Source: JAGBWK01 sp964544595 (GTDB lineage: Bacteria > Bacteroidota > Bacteroidia > Bacteroidales > Muribaculaceae). From it: a stretch of DNA of 17,317 nucleotides. Location: positions 1-17,317 of the forward strand of contig CAZJBM010000041.1 in NCBI GenBank assembly GCA_964544595.1. Direction: 5' to 3'. The notes under the pieces are model-generated. The model was not told where the DNA came from, searched no databases, and was given only the letters and a program-made list of their open reading frames with translations. Shown one piece after another: positions 1 through 6,232 of the stretch. Made by a program: the position numbers and the translations under genes. Position 1 is the first letter of the stretch; the number at the start of each line of letters is the position of its first letter.

Positions 1-102
1 TAAGCATTATACGGCAACCTTTCCTCTCCCGCCAACCGGAAAAATCTACTGACCCGAAATTCGCATGGCTTCGTGGGAGTGGACGCAAAATCGGAGTATT
101 AC

Positions 103-150
103 GGCACAAAAAAGCCGCCTTCGGATGAGGAAAGCGGCTTTTTCTGTGCC
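103..150. terminator. Hairpin terminator downstream of tRNA-Asn, usable in both directions
   Basis: Positions 109-118 pair perfectly with 134-143 (10 bp, core GCCGC/GCGGC flanked by A and T runs). Positions 103-108 pair with 145-150 (GGCACA/TGTGCC), leaving one unpaired C at 144. On the minus strand it lies 5 bases after the CCA end of the tRNA and ends in a T run, so it should stop tRNA transcription. On the plus strand it also ends in T residues and could end an incoming gene. Positions 1-102 show no complete gene; a plus-strand frame open from position 2 stops with TGA at 50-52 and could be a gene tail, but I cannot identify it. Confidence 0.85.
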
Positions 151-154
151 TTTA

Positions 155-231
155 TGGCGCTTCAGGATGGGCTTGAACCAACGACCCCCTGATTAACAGT
201 CAGGTGCTCTAACCAACTGAGCTACTGAAGC
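155..231 (-). tRNA. tRNA-Asn (anticodon GTT), CCA encoded
   Basis: On the minus strand the acceptor stem GCTTCAG (231-225) pairs with CTGAAGC (165-159). The discriminator base is G at 158 and an encoded CCA follows at 157-155. The D-arm reads AGCTCAGTTGGTTAGAGC. The anticodon stem-loop is CCTGA-CTGTTAA-TCAGG, giving anticodon GTT for asparagine. The T-arm contains GGTTCAAGCC. All four arms are intact, so the gene should be functional. It has its own promoter upstream (254-284) and a hairpin terminator immediately downstream (103-150). It is transcribed divergently from the gene at 411. Confidence 0.96.
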
Positions 232-253
232 AGGTTTTTTGGCTTTTGCGATG

Positions 254-284
254 CAAAGGTACGCGATATTTTTCATCTGCGCAA
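254..284 (-). promoter_or_regulatory. Bacteroidota sigma-70-type promoter for tRNA-Asn
   Basis: On the minus strand TTG (284-282) is followed by 20 bases and then TACCTTTG (261-254). This matches the known Bacteroidota consensus TTTG-N19-21-TAnnTTTG. It lies 23 bases upstream of the mature tRNA 5' end, which leaves room for a short 5' leader. Confidence 0.85.
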
Positions 285-398
285 CTTTTTCGGCATTTTT
301 TTGCCACTTTAAGCTGTTTTTTTTGTTTTTAAGGGCAATAAAGCCGAAAATAATGACTTAAAATCAGCATAACCGCGATGAAAAGAGAAAACATTTGT

Positions 399-406
399 TA
401 ACTTTG
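399..406 (+). promoter_or_regulatory. -7 box (TAACTTTG) directly upstream of the epimerase gene
   Basis: TAACTTTG matches the TAnnTTTG consensus exactly and ends 4 bases before the ATG at 411. No TTG is found at the expected -33 position (about 376-378). With transcription usually starting some 5-8 bases after this box, the mRNA would have almost no 5' leader. Confidence 0.6.
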
Positions 407-410
407 TAAT

Positions 411-1418
411 ATGGAAAAATTATTGATAGTTGGTGCCGGAGGCTTTGTCGGCGGATTCATAGCTTCGATCGGGCTTGACCGCGGCTACGACGTCACCGTA
501 GGAGTCCGCGCATCCACATCGCGCCGCTACCTCTCCGACCCGCGCCTGAAATTTCTTGTGCTCGACTACGCCGACCCCTCTCAGGTGGCCGACGCGATAG
601 CCGAGGCGATGCCGGGCGATGAGCGTTGGGATTACGTGATCTATAATTTGGGTGCGACTAAATGTCGCCGCATGGATGATTTCGACACGATTAATTACGG
701 CTATCTCGCCACATTTGTCGATGCGCTGAAACGCCTCGGCAAGTCGCCCCAGCGGTTTCTTTTCATGAGTTCGCTGAGCGCCATGGGGCCGCAGGACGAG
801 AAAGGCTACACCCCGATACGCCTGAGCGACCCACTCAACCCTAACACGCGCTACGCCCGGTCGAAAATACGCGCCGAGGAATATCTGCGCGCGAGTGGCT
901 TGGACTACATTATCTTCAGGGCAACAGGTGTCTACGGCCCTCGCGAGAAGGACTACCTGATGATGATAAAGAGCATCGACCGCCATATCGATGCCGGTAT
1001 GGGCTATCGCCGACAGTTGCTGACGTTTATCTACGTCGACGACCTCGTCAACGCCATGTTTGACGCCCTGGCCGCGGGAGTGTCGCGCAAAACCTATATC
1101 ATAGCCGAGCCAAAGGCTTACACCCAGAAGGAATTCCGAGAGATGGTGGCTAAAGAGCTTGGCCGCAAATGGGTGCTCCCGCTCAAACTCCCCATGTGGG
1201 TGGTCTACATAGTGTCGGCCGCGCTCGAGAAAATCGCCGCCATGCGAGGAACCACCTCCACGCTCAATCGCGACAAATTCAAGATAATGCGCCAGCGCAA
1301 CTGGAGTTGCGACGTGTCGGAAGCAGTGGCCGATTTCGGCTTCCACGCCGACTATCCGCTTCCGCGCGGGGTACACGAAACCGTAAAAACCTATCTCTAC
1401 GAGAAAAACAAGAAATAG
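411..1418 (+). CDS. NAD-dependent epimerase/dehydratase (extended SDR family)
   Basis: This 335-residue cytoplasmic oxidoreductase has a Rossmann fold. The N-terminal dinucleotide-binding motif is GAGGFVGG (residues 8-15). The catalytic pair is Tyr148-x-x-x-Lys152 (YARSK), preceded by the MSSLSAMG strand (119-126) that carries the catalytic Ser. RATGVYGPRE (170-179) and FIYVDDLVNAM (206-216) are the usual substrate-side motifs of the family. Length and motif order are typical of sugar-nucleotide epimerases and related dehydrogenases, but nothing here fixes the substrate. The start is supported because the glycine motif begins only 7 residues in and a -7 box lies just upstream. The stop (TAG 1416-1418) directly touches the ATG of the next gene, so the two are almost certainly co-transcribed. 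Confidence 0.9.
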   Translation: MEKLLIVGAGGFVGGFIASIGLDRGYDVTVGVRASTSRRYLSDPRLKFLVLDYADPSQVADAIAEAMPGDERWDYVIYNLGATKCRRMDDFDTINYGYLATFVDALKRLGKSPQRFLFMSSLSAMGPQDEKGYTPIRLSDPLNPNTRYARSKIRAEEYLRASGLDYIIFRATGVYGPREKDYLMMIKSIDRHIDAGMGYRRQLLTFIYVDDLVNAMFDALAAGVSRKTYIIAEPKAYTQKEFREMVAKELGRKWVLPLKLPMWVVYIVSAALEKIAAMRGTTSTLNRDKFKIMRQRNWSCDVSEAVADFGFHADYPLPRGVHETVKTYLYEKNKK

Positions 1419-2063
1419 ATGAAACGAAAATTTTACGTCGTATGGACAGGCCACTCCCCCGGCATCTACGACTCTTGGGAGGAGTGCAAAGCGCAGGTCG
1501 AGGGTTTTCCAGGCGCGCGATACAGGGCTTTCGACTCGCAGATAGACGCCACCAAAGCCTATCGCGGCGACCCGAATGAGGCAGCCGCCATGCTGCGCTC
1601 AATAGCCAAGCACGCGCCCAAAGTGACCAACTACGCCGCCATTCCCGACCTGATTACGGACTCCATAGCCGTCGACGGAGCGTGCTCCAAGAATCCCGGC
1701 CCGATGGAGTATCGCGGTGTCGACGTGCTGACGGGAGCAGAGGTTTTCCATTACGGCCCGGTAGAGGACGGCACCAACAACGTGGCCGAGTATCTCGCTC
1801 TGGTCCACGCGCTGGCCCTGTTTGACCGCCAGGGAAACACGCATACGGCTATCTACTCCGACTCGCGTACGGCCCTCAACTGGCTACGCAACCGCGGCCA
1901 CAAGTCGAAACTCGAAGCCACGCCACGCAACGGTCGACTCTTTGAAATGCTTCGACGCGCCGACGCATGGGTGCAATCCCATCCCTACTACCCCAACCGC
2001 GTGCTCAAATGGGATACCGAGCATTGGGGTGAAATCCCCGCCGACTTCGGCCGCAAATATTAA
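1419..2063 (+). CDS. rnhA: Ribonuclease H (type 1) with N-terminal viroplasmin/hybrid-binding domain
   Basis: This 214-residue protein would degrade the RNA strand of RNA-DNA hybrids. Residues 4-50 form a viroplasmin (Cauli_VI / RNase H1 hybrid-binding) domain, recognised by GIYDSWEECKAQVEGFPGA (15-33). The RNase H domain follows from about residue 81. Its acidic catalytic residues are visible as Asp86 (AVDGACS), Glu124 (NNVAEYLAL), Asp148 (YSDSR) and Asp209 in the C-terminal WGEIPADFGRK. This two-domain layout is common in Bacteroidales and resembles eukaryotic RNase H1. The ATG abuts the stop of the epimerase gene with zero spacing, indicating an operon despite unrelated functions. The following 130-bp gap (2064-2193) separates it from the amylase gene. 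Confidence 0.92.
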   Translation: MKRKFYVVWTGHSPGIYDSWEECKAQVEGFPGARYRAFDSQIDATKAYRGDPNEAAAMLRSIAKHAPKVTNYAAIPDLITDSIAVDGACSKNPGPMEYRGVDVLTGAEVFHYGPVEDGTNNVAEYLALVHALALFDRQGNTHTAIYSDSRTALNWLRNRGHKSKLEATPRNGRLFEMLRRADAWVQSHPYYPNRVLKWDTEHWGEIPADFGRKY

Positions 2064-2193
2064 TCCCGTTCCCATGTCGAGCGTAGGCACAAAACATTAT
2101 CAATATGCAAGTATCGCAATTTGCTTACTAATTGATGAAAAAAATACCCTTCTCGTGAACCCTCACCCTGTCAACCGATCATAAATTAATGCC

Positions 2194-4059
2194 ATGAAAC
2201 GAATTATATGCGCCATCGCCGCGGCGATGGTATTCGCAGGAGCTTTCGCCGCAAAAAAACAAGCTATCAAAATCGACAAAGTTGATCCTCCCTACTGGTG
2301 GGTCGGAATGGCCAACGACACCGTGCAACTGCTTGTGAGCGGTCACGACCTTGGGGCCACCGATCTATCAATCAATTATCCGGGCGTTAAAGTGGTCGAC
2401 GACGTGAAGCTCGACTCTCCCAACTATAAGCTCGTCTATATCACCGTTTCGCCCGACGCCAAGCCGGGCGACGTGAAGCTCGACTTCACTCTCGGCAAGA
2501 AGAAAACGTCGGTCAACTTCCCGCTTAAACAACGCACATGGAAAGGCACCGACAATCCCGGATTCGATGCCTCCGACGTGCTCTACCTGATAATGCCCGA
2601 CCGCTTCGCCGACGGCAACCCCGCCAACAACTCGATTAAACTCAACGAGCCATACGAGGTTGACCGCACTAATCTCCACGGCCGCCACGGAGGCGACATT
2701 CAAGGTATCCGCGACCACCTCAACTATATCGACTCGCTCGGCGTGACAGCCATTTGGGTCAACCCGGTGCTTGAAAACGATATGCCTATGGGGTCATACC
2801 ACGGCTATGCCACAACCGACTACTACCGTATCGACCCGCGATTCGGCTCCAACGAGGAGTGGGCCGAAATGGTCGATGAAGCTCACGGCCGAGGCATAAA
2901 GGTGGTTATGGACATGATATTCAACCACTCCGGCTCGTCGCATCCCTGGATGGCCGACGCCCCTATGAGCGACTGGTTCAACTACCCCGAGGGCGACGTA
3001 ATCACCAACCATCGCCTTGTAGCTCTTCACGACCCCTATGCCTCGGAGCGCGACGTGGCCACCGCCACAGGCGGCTGGTTTGTATCGGCGATGCCCGACC
3101 TCAACCAGCGCAACCGTCACCTGATGAATTACCTCATCCAGAACTCAATCTTCTGGATCGAGGACTCCAAGATCGACGGAATACGCATGGACACCTACCC
3201 CTATGCCGACGCCGCAGCCATGGGCCGCTGGATTTCGGCGGTTGAGCGCGAGTATCCCCGCTTCAATATCGTCGGCGAATGTTGGTTTGCCAACGAGGGG
3301 AGCGAAGCCTTCTGGCAGCGCGGCTCAAAAGTGAATCCCGTTGACCCGAATCTGCCTACCGTAATGGACTTCCGTCTGATGCTCGACGCGCCCAAAGCCT
3401 TCGACGAAGAGACCCTTCCTTGGGCCGACGGACTCAACACCTTATACGGACATCTCGCCCTCGACTACCTCTTTCCCGACCCGCAACGCATACTGACCTT
3501 TCTCGACAACCACGATACCGACCGCTTCCTCCCCTCTATGCCCGACGATCTGGCCAAATGGAAACAGGCTCAAGCCTTCTTGCTGACCACCCGCGGAATC
3601 CCTCAAATATATTATGGCACCGAGATACTCATGAACGGCAGCCGCGCCGACGGAGGCGACGGCAACGTGCGCCGCGACATGCCGGGCGGCTTCCCGGGCG
3701 ACTCGATAAACGTGTTCGACGGCTCAGGCATGACCCCTATCCAGGCCGAAGCGTTCGACTACCTCTCAAAACTGCTCCATTGGCGCAAAGGCGACGTCAA
3801 CGAGGTAATCGCCAAAGGCTCTCTCAAGCACTTCGCCCCGCAGCAACGCGCCTACATATATGAGCGGCGCCTCGGCGACAAAGTGGTCGACGTGCTGCTT
3901 AACGGTACCGACGAGCCCGTCACCCTCGACCTCGAATATTACTCCGAGATATTGCCCAAGGGCGCAACCCGCACCGACATCTTCACTGGCCAACAGCTGA
4001 CCATCGACGACGAGCTGACACTCTCGCCCCGACAAACCCTGATACTAACCAATCTGTAA
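2194..4059 (+). CDS. Secreted GH13 alpha-amylase-family enzyme (cyclomaltodextrinase/neopullulanase type)
   Basis: This 621-residue exported enzyme should cleave alpha-1,4-linked glucans such as maltodextrins or cyclodextrins in the periplasm. A Sec signal peptide ends at about residue 20 (FAGAFAA before KKQ), with no lipobox. Residues 27-117 match the Bacteroidota cyclomaltodextrinase N-terminal beta domain (IDKVDPPYWW start). The barrel carries all four conserved GH13 regions: DMIFNH (240-245), GIRMDTYPYAD with nucleophile Asp333 (329-339), IVGECWFAN with acid/base Glu362, and FLDNHD with Asp441. A C-terminal beta domain follows from about residue 540. SusC/SusD-type genes are absent, so this is not a classic Sus locus. 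A weak promoter candidate (TTTG 2120-2123, TACCCTTC 2145-2152) lies in the gap upstream. The stop touches the next ATG. Confidence 0.93.
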   Translation: MKRIICAIAAAMVFAGAFAAKKQAIKIDKVDPPYWWVGMANDTVQLLVSGHDLGATDLSINYPGVKVVDDVKLDSPNYKLVYITVSPDAKPGDVKLDFTLGKKKTSVNFPLKQRTWKGTDNPGFDASDVLYLIMPDRFADGNPANNSIKLNEPYEVDRTNLHGRHGGDIQGIRDHLNYIDSLGVTAIWVNPVLENDMPMGSYHGYATTDYYRIDPRFGSNEEWAEMVDEAHGRGIKVVMDMIFNHSGSSHPWMADAPMSDWFNYPEGDVITNHRLVALHDPYASERDVATATGGWFVSAMPDLNQRNRHLMNYLIQNSIFWIEDSKIDGIRMDTYPYADAAAMGRWISAVEREYPRFNIVGECWFANEGSEAFWQRGSKVNPVDPNLPTVMDFRLMLDAPKAFDEETLPWADGLNTLYGHLALDYLFPDPQRILTFLDNHDTDRFLPSMPDDLAKWKQAQAFLLTTRGIPQIYYGTEILMNGSRADGGDGNVRRDMPGGFPGDSINVFDGSGMTPIQAEAFDYLSKLLHWRKGDVNEVIAKGSLKHFAPQQRAYIYERRLGDKVVDVLLNGTDEPVTLDLEYYSEILPKGATRTDIFTGQQLTIDDELTLSPRQTLILTNL

Positions 4060-4560
4060 ATGAAGCGCATAGGAATACTATCCGACACCCATAGCCACTG
4101 GGACGAGCGTTACCGCAAATATTTCGCCGACCGCGACGAGATATGGCACGCTGGCGACATCGGCGACATAAATATGCTCGCCCGCCTCAACGAAATCGGC
4201 CCCGAGGTGCGCGCCGTCAGCGGCAATATCGATCATGGCGAAGTAAGCCGTATATGCCCCAAGATGCTTATATTCGACGTCGAGAATGTGAAAGTGCTTC
4301 TCACCCACATTGGAGGCTACCCGGGGAGATACGCCCCCGGCATGGCCGACATCATCAGGCAGGAGCGCATAAAGCTATTTGTCGACGGCCATTCCCACAT
4401 ACTCAAAGTGATGTATGACAATCGCCTTGACTGCCTGCACGTCAATCCCGGCGCTGCAGGAACTCAGGGGTGGCAGAAAGTGCGGACATTGGTGCGCCTC
4501 GAAATCGACGGCGCCGAGATACGCAATCTCGAAGTAATCGAGCTGATAGGCAAAGAGTAA
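4060..4560 (+). CDS. YfcE/MJ0936-family metallophosphoesterase
   Basis: This 166-residue soluble, single-domain calcineurin-like phosphodiesterase has the full metal-binding set: Asp9-x-His11 (SDTH), Asp33 (HAGDIGD), Asn56 (SGNID), His83 (LTHIGG), and His111-x-His113 (DGHSH). NPGA (129-132) follows, as usual in this family. Members hydrolyse phosphodiesters such as bis-pNPP, and their physiological substrate is generally unclear. Nothing in the sequence narrows it here. The ATG follows the amylase stop codon with no intervening base, so the gene is most likely translated from the same mRNA, possibly by coupling. Confidence 0.93.
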   Translation: MKRIGILSDTHSHWDERYRKYFADRDEIWHAGDIGDINMLARLNEIGPEVRAVSGNIDHGEVSRICPKMLIFDVENVKVLLTHIGGYPGRYAPGMADIIRQERIKLFVDGHSHILKVMYDNRLDCLHVNPGAAGTQGWQKVRTLVRLEIDGAEIRNLEVIELIGKE

Positions 4561-4596
4561 TCCTGGCTAACATTTTTCAAATTTCATTACTTAAGC

Positions 4597-5103
4597 ATGA
4601 AAATCCGTCATATAATCATAGCCGCAATGGCATTTTCGGCCCTCATAGGCTGCAAAACCACTGAAGAGAACTATCGACGCGCCTACGAGCGCTCGCAGAA
4701 AAGCGAAAGCGCCGACATCGACTCCACCATCTACGGGCGCATACGCCGCGAGGCATCGGAAGAGCTTTACACCATAGGGGGCGACACGGTGAATCTGCGC
4801 CGCGAATACGTTGCCCTGACCAACGGACAGGATGTAATAGACGCAAACGCTATAAAACGCTACAGTATCGTAGCGGCCCGGTTCAAGCAACTTTTCCATG
4901 CCAAATCGGCCTGCTCACGCTTTAAGGATGCCGGTTATGGCGAGTCATTCATCGTAGAGACCCGCGAGCCGCTTTATTACGTGGTGATAGCCTCGACCCC
5001 CGATGTGACCGAAGCGCGCGAGCTGCTGCGCAAGGTCGAGCAGAATCCTCCATTCAAACTCCAGGAGAATATGCCGTTCATACTCCGCAGCCCCAATCGC
5101 TAA
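4597..5103 (+). CDS. SPOR-domain lipoprotein
   Basis: The 168-residue protein has a short hydrophobic signal ending in a lipobox (SALIGC, Cys19), so it should be a lipid-anchored envelope protein. Residues about 20-60 are charged and probably extended. Residues about 88-166 resemble a SPOR domain: YSIVAARF opening, alternating beta strands and helix (YYVVIAS), and a final PFILR strand. SPOR domains bind denuded peptidoglycan glycan strands, often at division sites; that role here is family knowledge and not shown by the sequence. The gene starts 36 bases after the phosphoesterase and probably closes the plus-strand operon. Its TAA overlaps the TAG of the convergent gene by four bases (5100-5103), and I see no hairpin terminator between them. 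Confidence 0.8.
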   Translation: MKIRHIIIAAMAFSALIGCKTTEENYRRAYERSQKSESADIDSTIYGRIRREASEELYTIGGDTVNLRREYVALTNGQDVIDANAIKRYSIVAARFKQLFHAKSACSRFKDAGYGESFIVETREPLYYVVIASTPDVTEARELLRKVEQNPPFKLQENMPFILRSPNR

Positions 5104-5894
5104 AGCGACTCGATCTCGCGCAGCAGAGGATTGGTCGGCGGCAATATCGAGGGATTTGCCGAACATTTCTCCATACCCTTCTCGCCGAACAGCGCGTTAA
5201 GCCCCTCGTTGGCTCCTCGACCGAGATTGAACATACCTTTCAGTTTCTTTATGAAAAGCCCCACATGGACCGAGCGCCACTTATACTTCTCCGTGTCGCG
5301 GAAATATATACCCCTCTCGTTGGAGCCTATCAGCTTGCGGTCGGAAAGGCCCTTTAGCAGCGAGGCCATGGCCCTCATCTGCTTGCGCTTTTCAAAGGGC
5401 GACCCTTGAAACGCGCCGGCAAGATGTTCTTTCACCCGCTCGCGAAACCAATCTTCCTGATGTCGCATCGACATCACCTTGCGGCGATACCTTATGCGCC
5501 CTATCGTGCGCCCCCCCAATCCGCTGTCGGCCGGAGTAAACAGCCATACGTGTTCGCCGTCGGCCACGTCGGCTCGGCCTATAAAACGAAACTTATCGGG
5601 CTGTGAGTAAAGCAATTCATTAGCCTTCGGGTCGAGAGCGAAAATCACCTCAGGGCCGATACCGGCAATCGCATTAACAATATCATCGGCCTTTGCCGAT
5701 GACTGCGATGCGGTGTCGATAATCGCTATGCGGTTGTTGAAATCCGACAAATTCCCTTCCTCTCCCATGCGACGTTTCCCCAACATATAATCGGTAAAAG
5801 CCGGCGAAAGCGTTCCCAAAACGAGGGTACGCGCCCCGTCGAAACCGTCGGCATAGAGGTCGCCGATATGTTGCTTAAAATTACTCTCGCTCAT
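5100..5894 (-). CDS. Unrecognised soluble protein
   Basis: I do not recognise this family. The reading frame extends to a GTG at 5951. I prefer the ATG at 5894 (protein starts MSESNFKQHIGDLYADGF, 264 residues) because the GTG lies only seven bases past a terminator stem. The ATG also has a promoter-like TTTG-N20-CAATTTCG just upstream. No signal peptide or membrane segment is visible. The N-terminal half has alternating strand/helix character (RTLVLGTLSP, RIAIIDTAS, PEVIFALDP), consistent with an alpha/beta fold. The C-terminal half is basic and helical (RERVKEHLAG, KKLKGMFNLG). The two halves may be separate domains. It is convergent with the SPOR gene and overlaps it by 4 bases. Codon use looks native. 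Confidence 0.75.
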   Translation of the reverse strand: MSESNFKQHIGDLYADGFDGARTLVLGTLSPAFTDYMLGKRRMGEEGNLSDFNNRIAIIDTASQSSAKADDIVNAIAGIGPEVIFALDPKANELLYSQPDKFRFIGRADVADGEHVWLFTPADSGLGGRTIGRIRYRRKVMSMRHQEDWFRERVKEHLAGAFQGSPFEKRKQMRAMASLLKGLSDRKLIGSNERGIYFRDTEKYKWRSVHVGLFIKKLKGMFNLGRGANEGLNALFGEKGMEKCSANPSILPPTNPLLREIESL

Positions 5895-5957
5895 TTCAAC
5901 CGCGAAATTGGCTGATTTTAGTGAGAAAACCAAATTTTTTTCATCGGCCACAAAATA

Positions 5958-5994
5958 TTTCGGAGCGCAACGGCAATCCCGATGCGCTCCGAAA
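5958..5994 (-). terminator. Hairpin terminator for the 816-codon gene
   Basis: TTTCGGAGCGCA (5958-5969) pairs perfectly with TGCGCTCCGAAA (5983-5994): a 12-bp stem with a 13-base loop. On the minus strand it is followed by AAATATTTTG, a modest T-rich tail. It lies just downstream of the position where the large gene's original stop codon would have been before the MITE inserted, so it is probably that gene's native terminator. Confidence 0.75.
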
Positions 5995-6010
5995 AGCTCT
6001 TATTCTCTTA

Positions 6011-6232
6011 GAGCCTGTCCCATAAAATATGTTAACGTATTCTTTCCTTAACCCCAAACAAAAGCACTGGCTCTCCTCGTTCAGCGCTCGAATGAACATC
6101 GCCCCGGCCATCCATTGGCATATTCGTCCGTGTTCTTCAGTCGTGTACGTCGAAGTACACTCCCTCATCACACGAGCAACTCTGCTCAATGGCTGACCGC
6201 CTCAGCTTTAATAGATTTTATGGGACAGGCTC
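6011..6232. mobile_element. 222-bp MITE-like element with terminal inverted repeats
   Basis: The ends are inverted repeats. The first 18 bases, GAGCCTGTCCCATAAAAT, are identical at both ends, and similarity continues to 24 of 27. The element is flanked by TTA on both sides (6008-6010 and 6233-6235), consistent with a 3-bp target duplication. It is too short for a transposase. A minus-strand open frame inside (for example MRECTSTYTTEEHGR) shows no recognisable domain. An internal perfect 6-bp inverted repeat, GTGTAC-gtcgaa-GTACAC (6143-6160), could form a hairpin. The parent transposon is not in this window. A related end occurs at 8705-8740. Confidence 0.75.

Noticed and set aside
1..102. Possible tail of an upstream plus-strand gene (frame open from 2, TGA at 50-52)
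   Set aside because: Only 16 codons are visible and not recognisable. The position before a terminator is suggestive but not enough to call a gene.
420..1454. 344-codon minus-strand open frame opposite the epimerase gene
   Set aside because: It mirrors a confidently identified gene. Its composition (His/Val/Arg-rich, no domain) is that of an antisense shadow in GC-rich DNA.
2194..4059. SusG-type outer-membrane amylase of a starch utilisation locus
   Set aside because: There is no lipobox in the signal peptide and no SusC/SusD/SusE-type neighbours. The N-terminal domain is of the cyclomaltodextrinase type.
5941..6189. 82-codon minus-strand frame across the MITE
   Set aside because: It runs through both the element end and the terminator hairpin, has no domain, and depends on a weak start. 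It is more likely non-coding.
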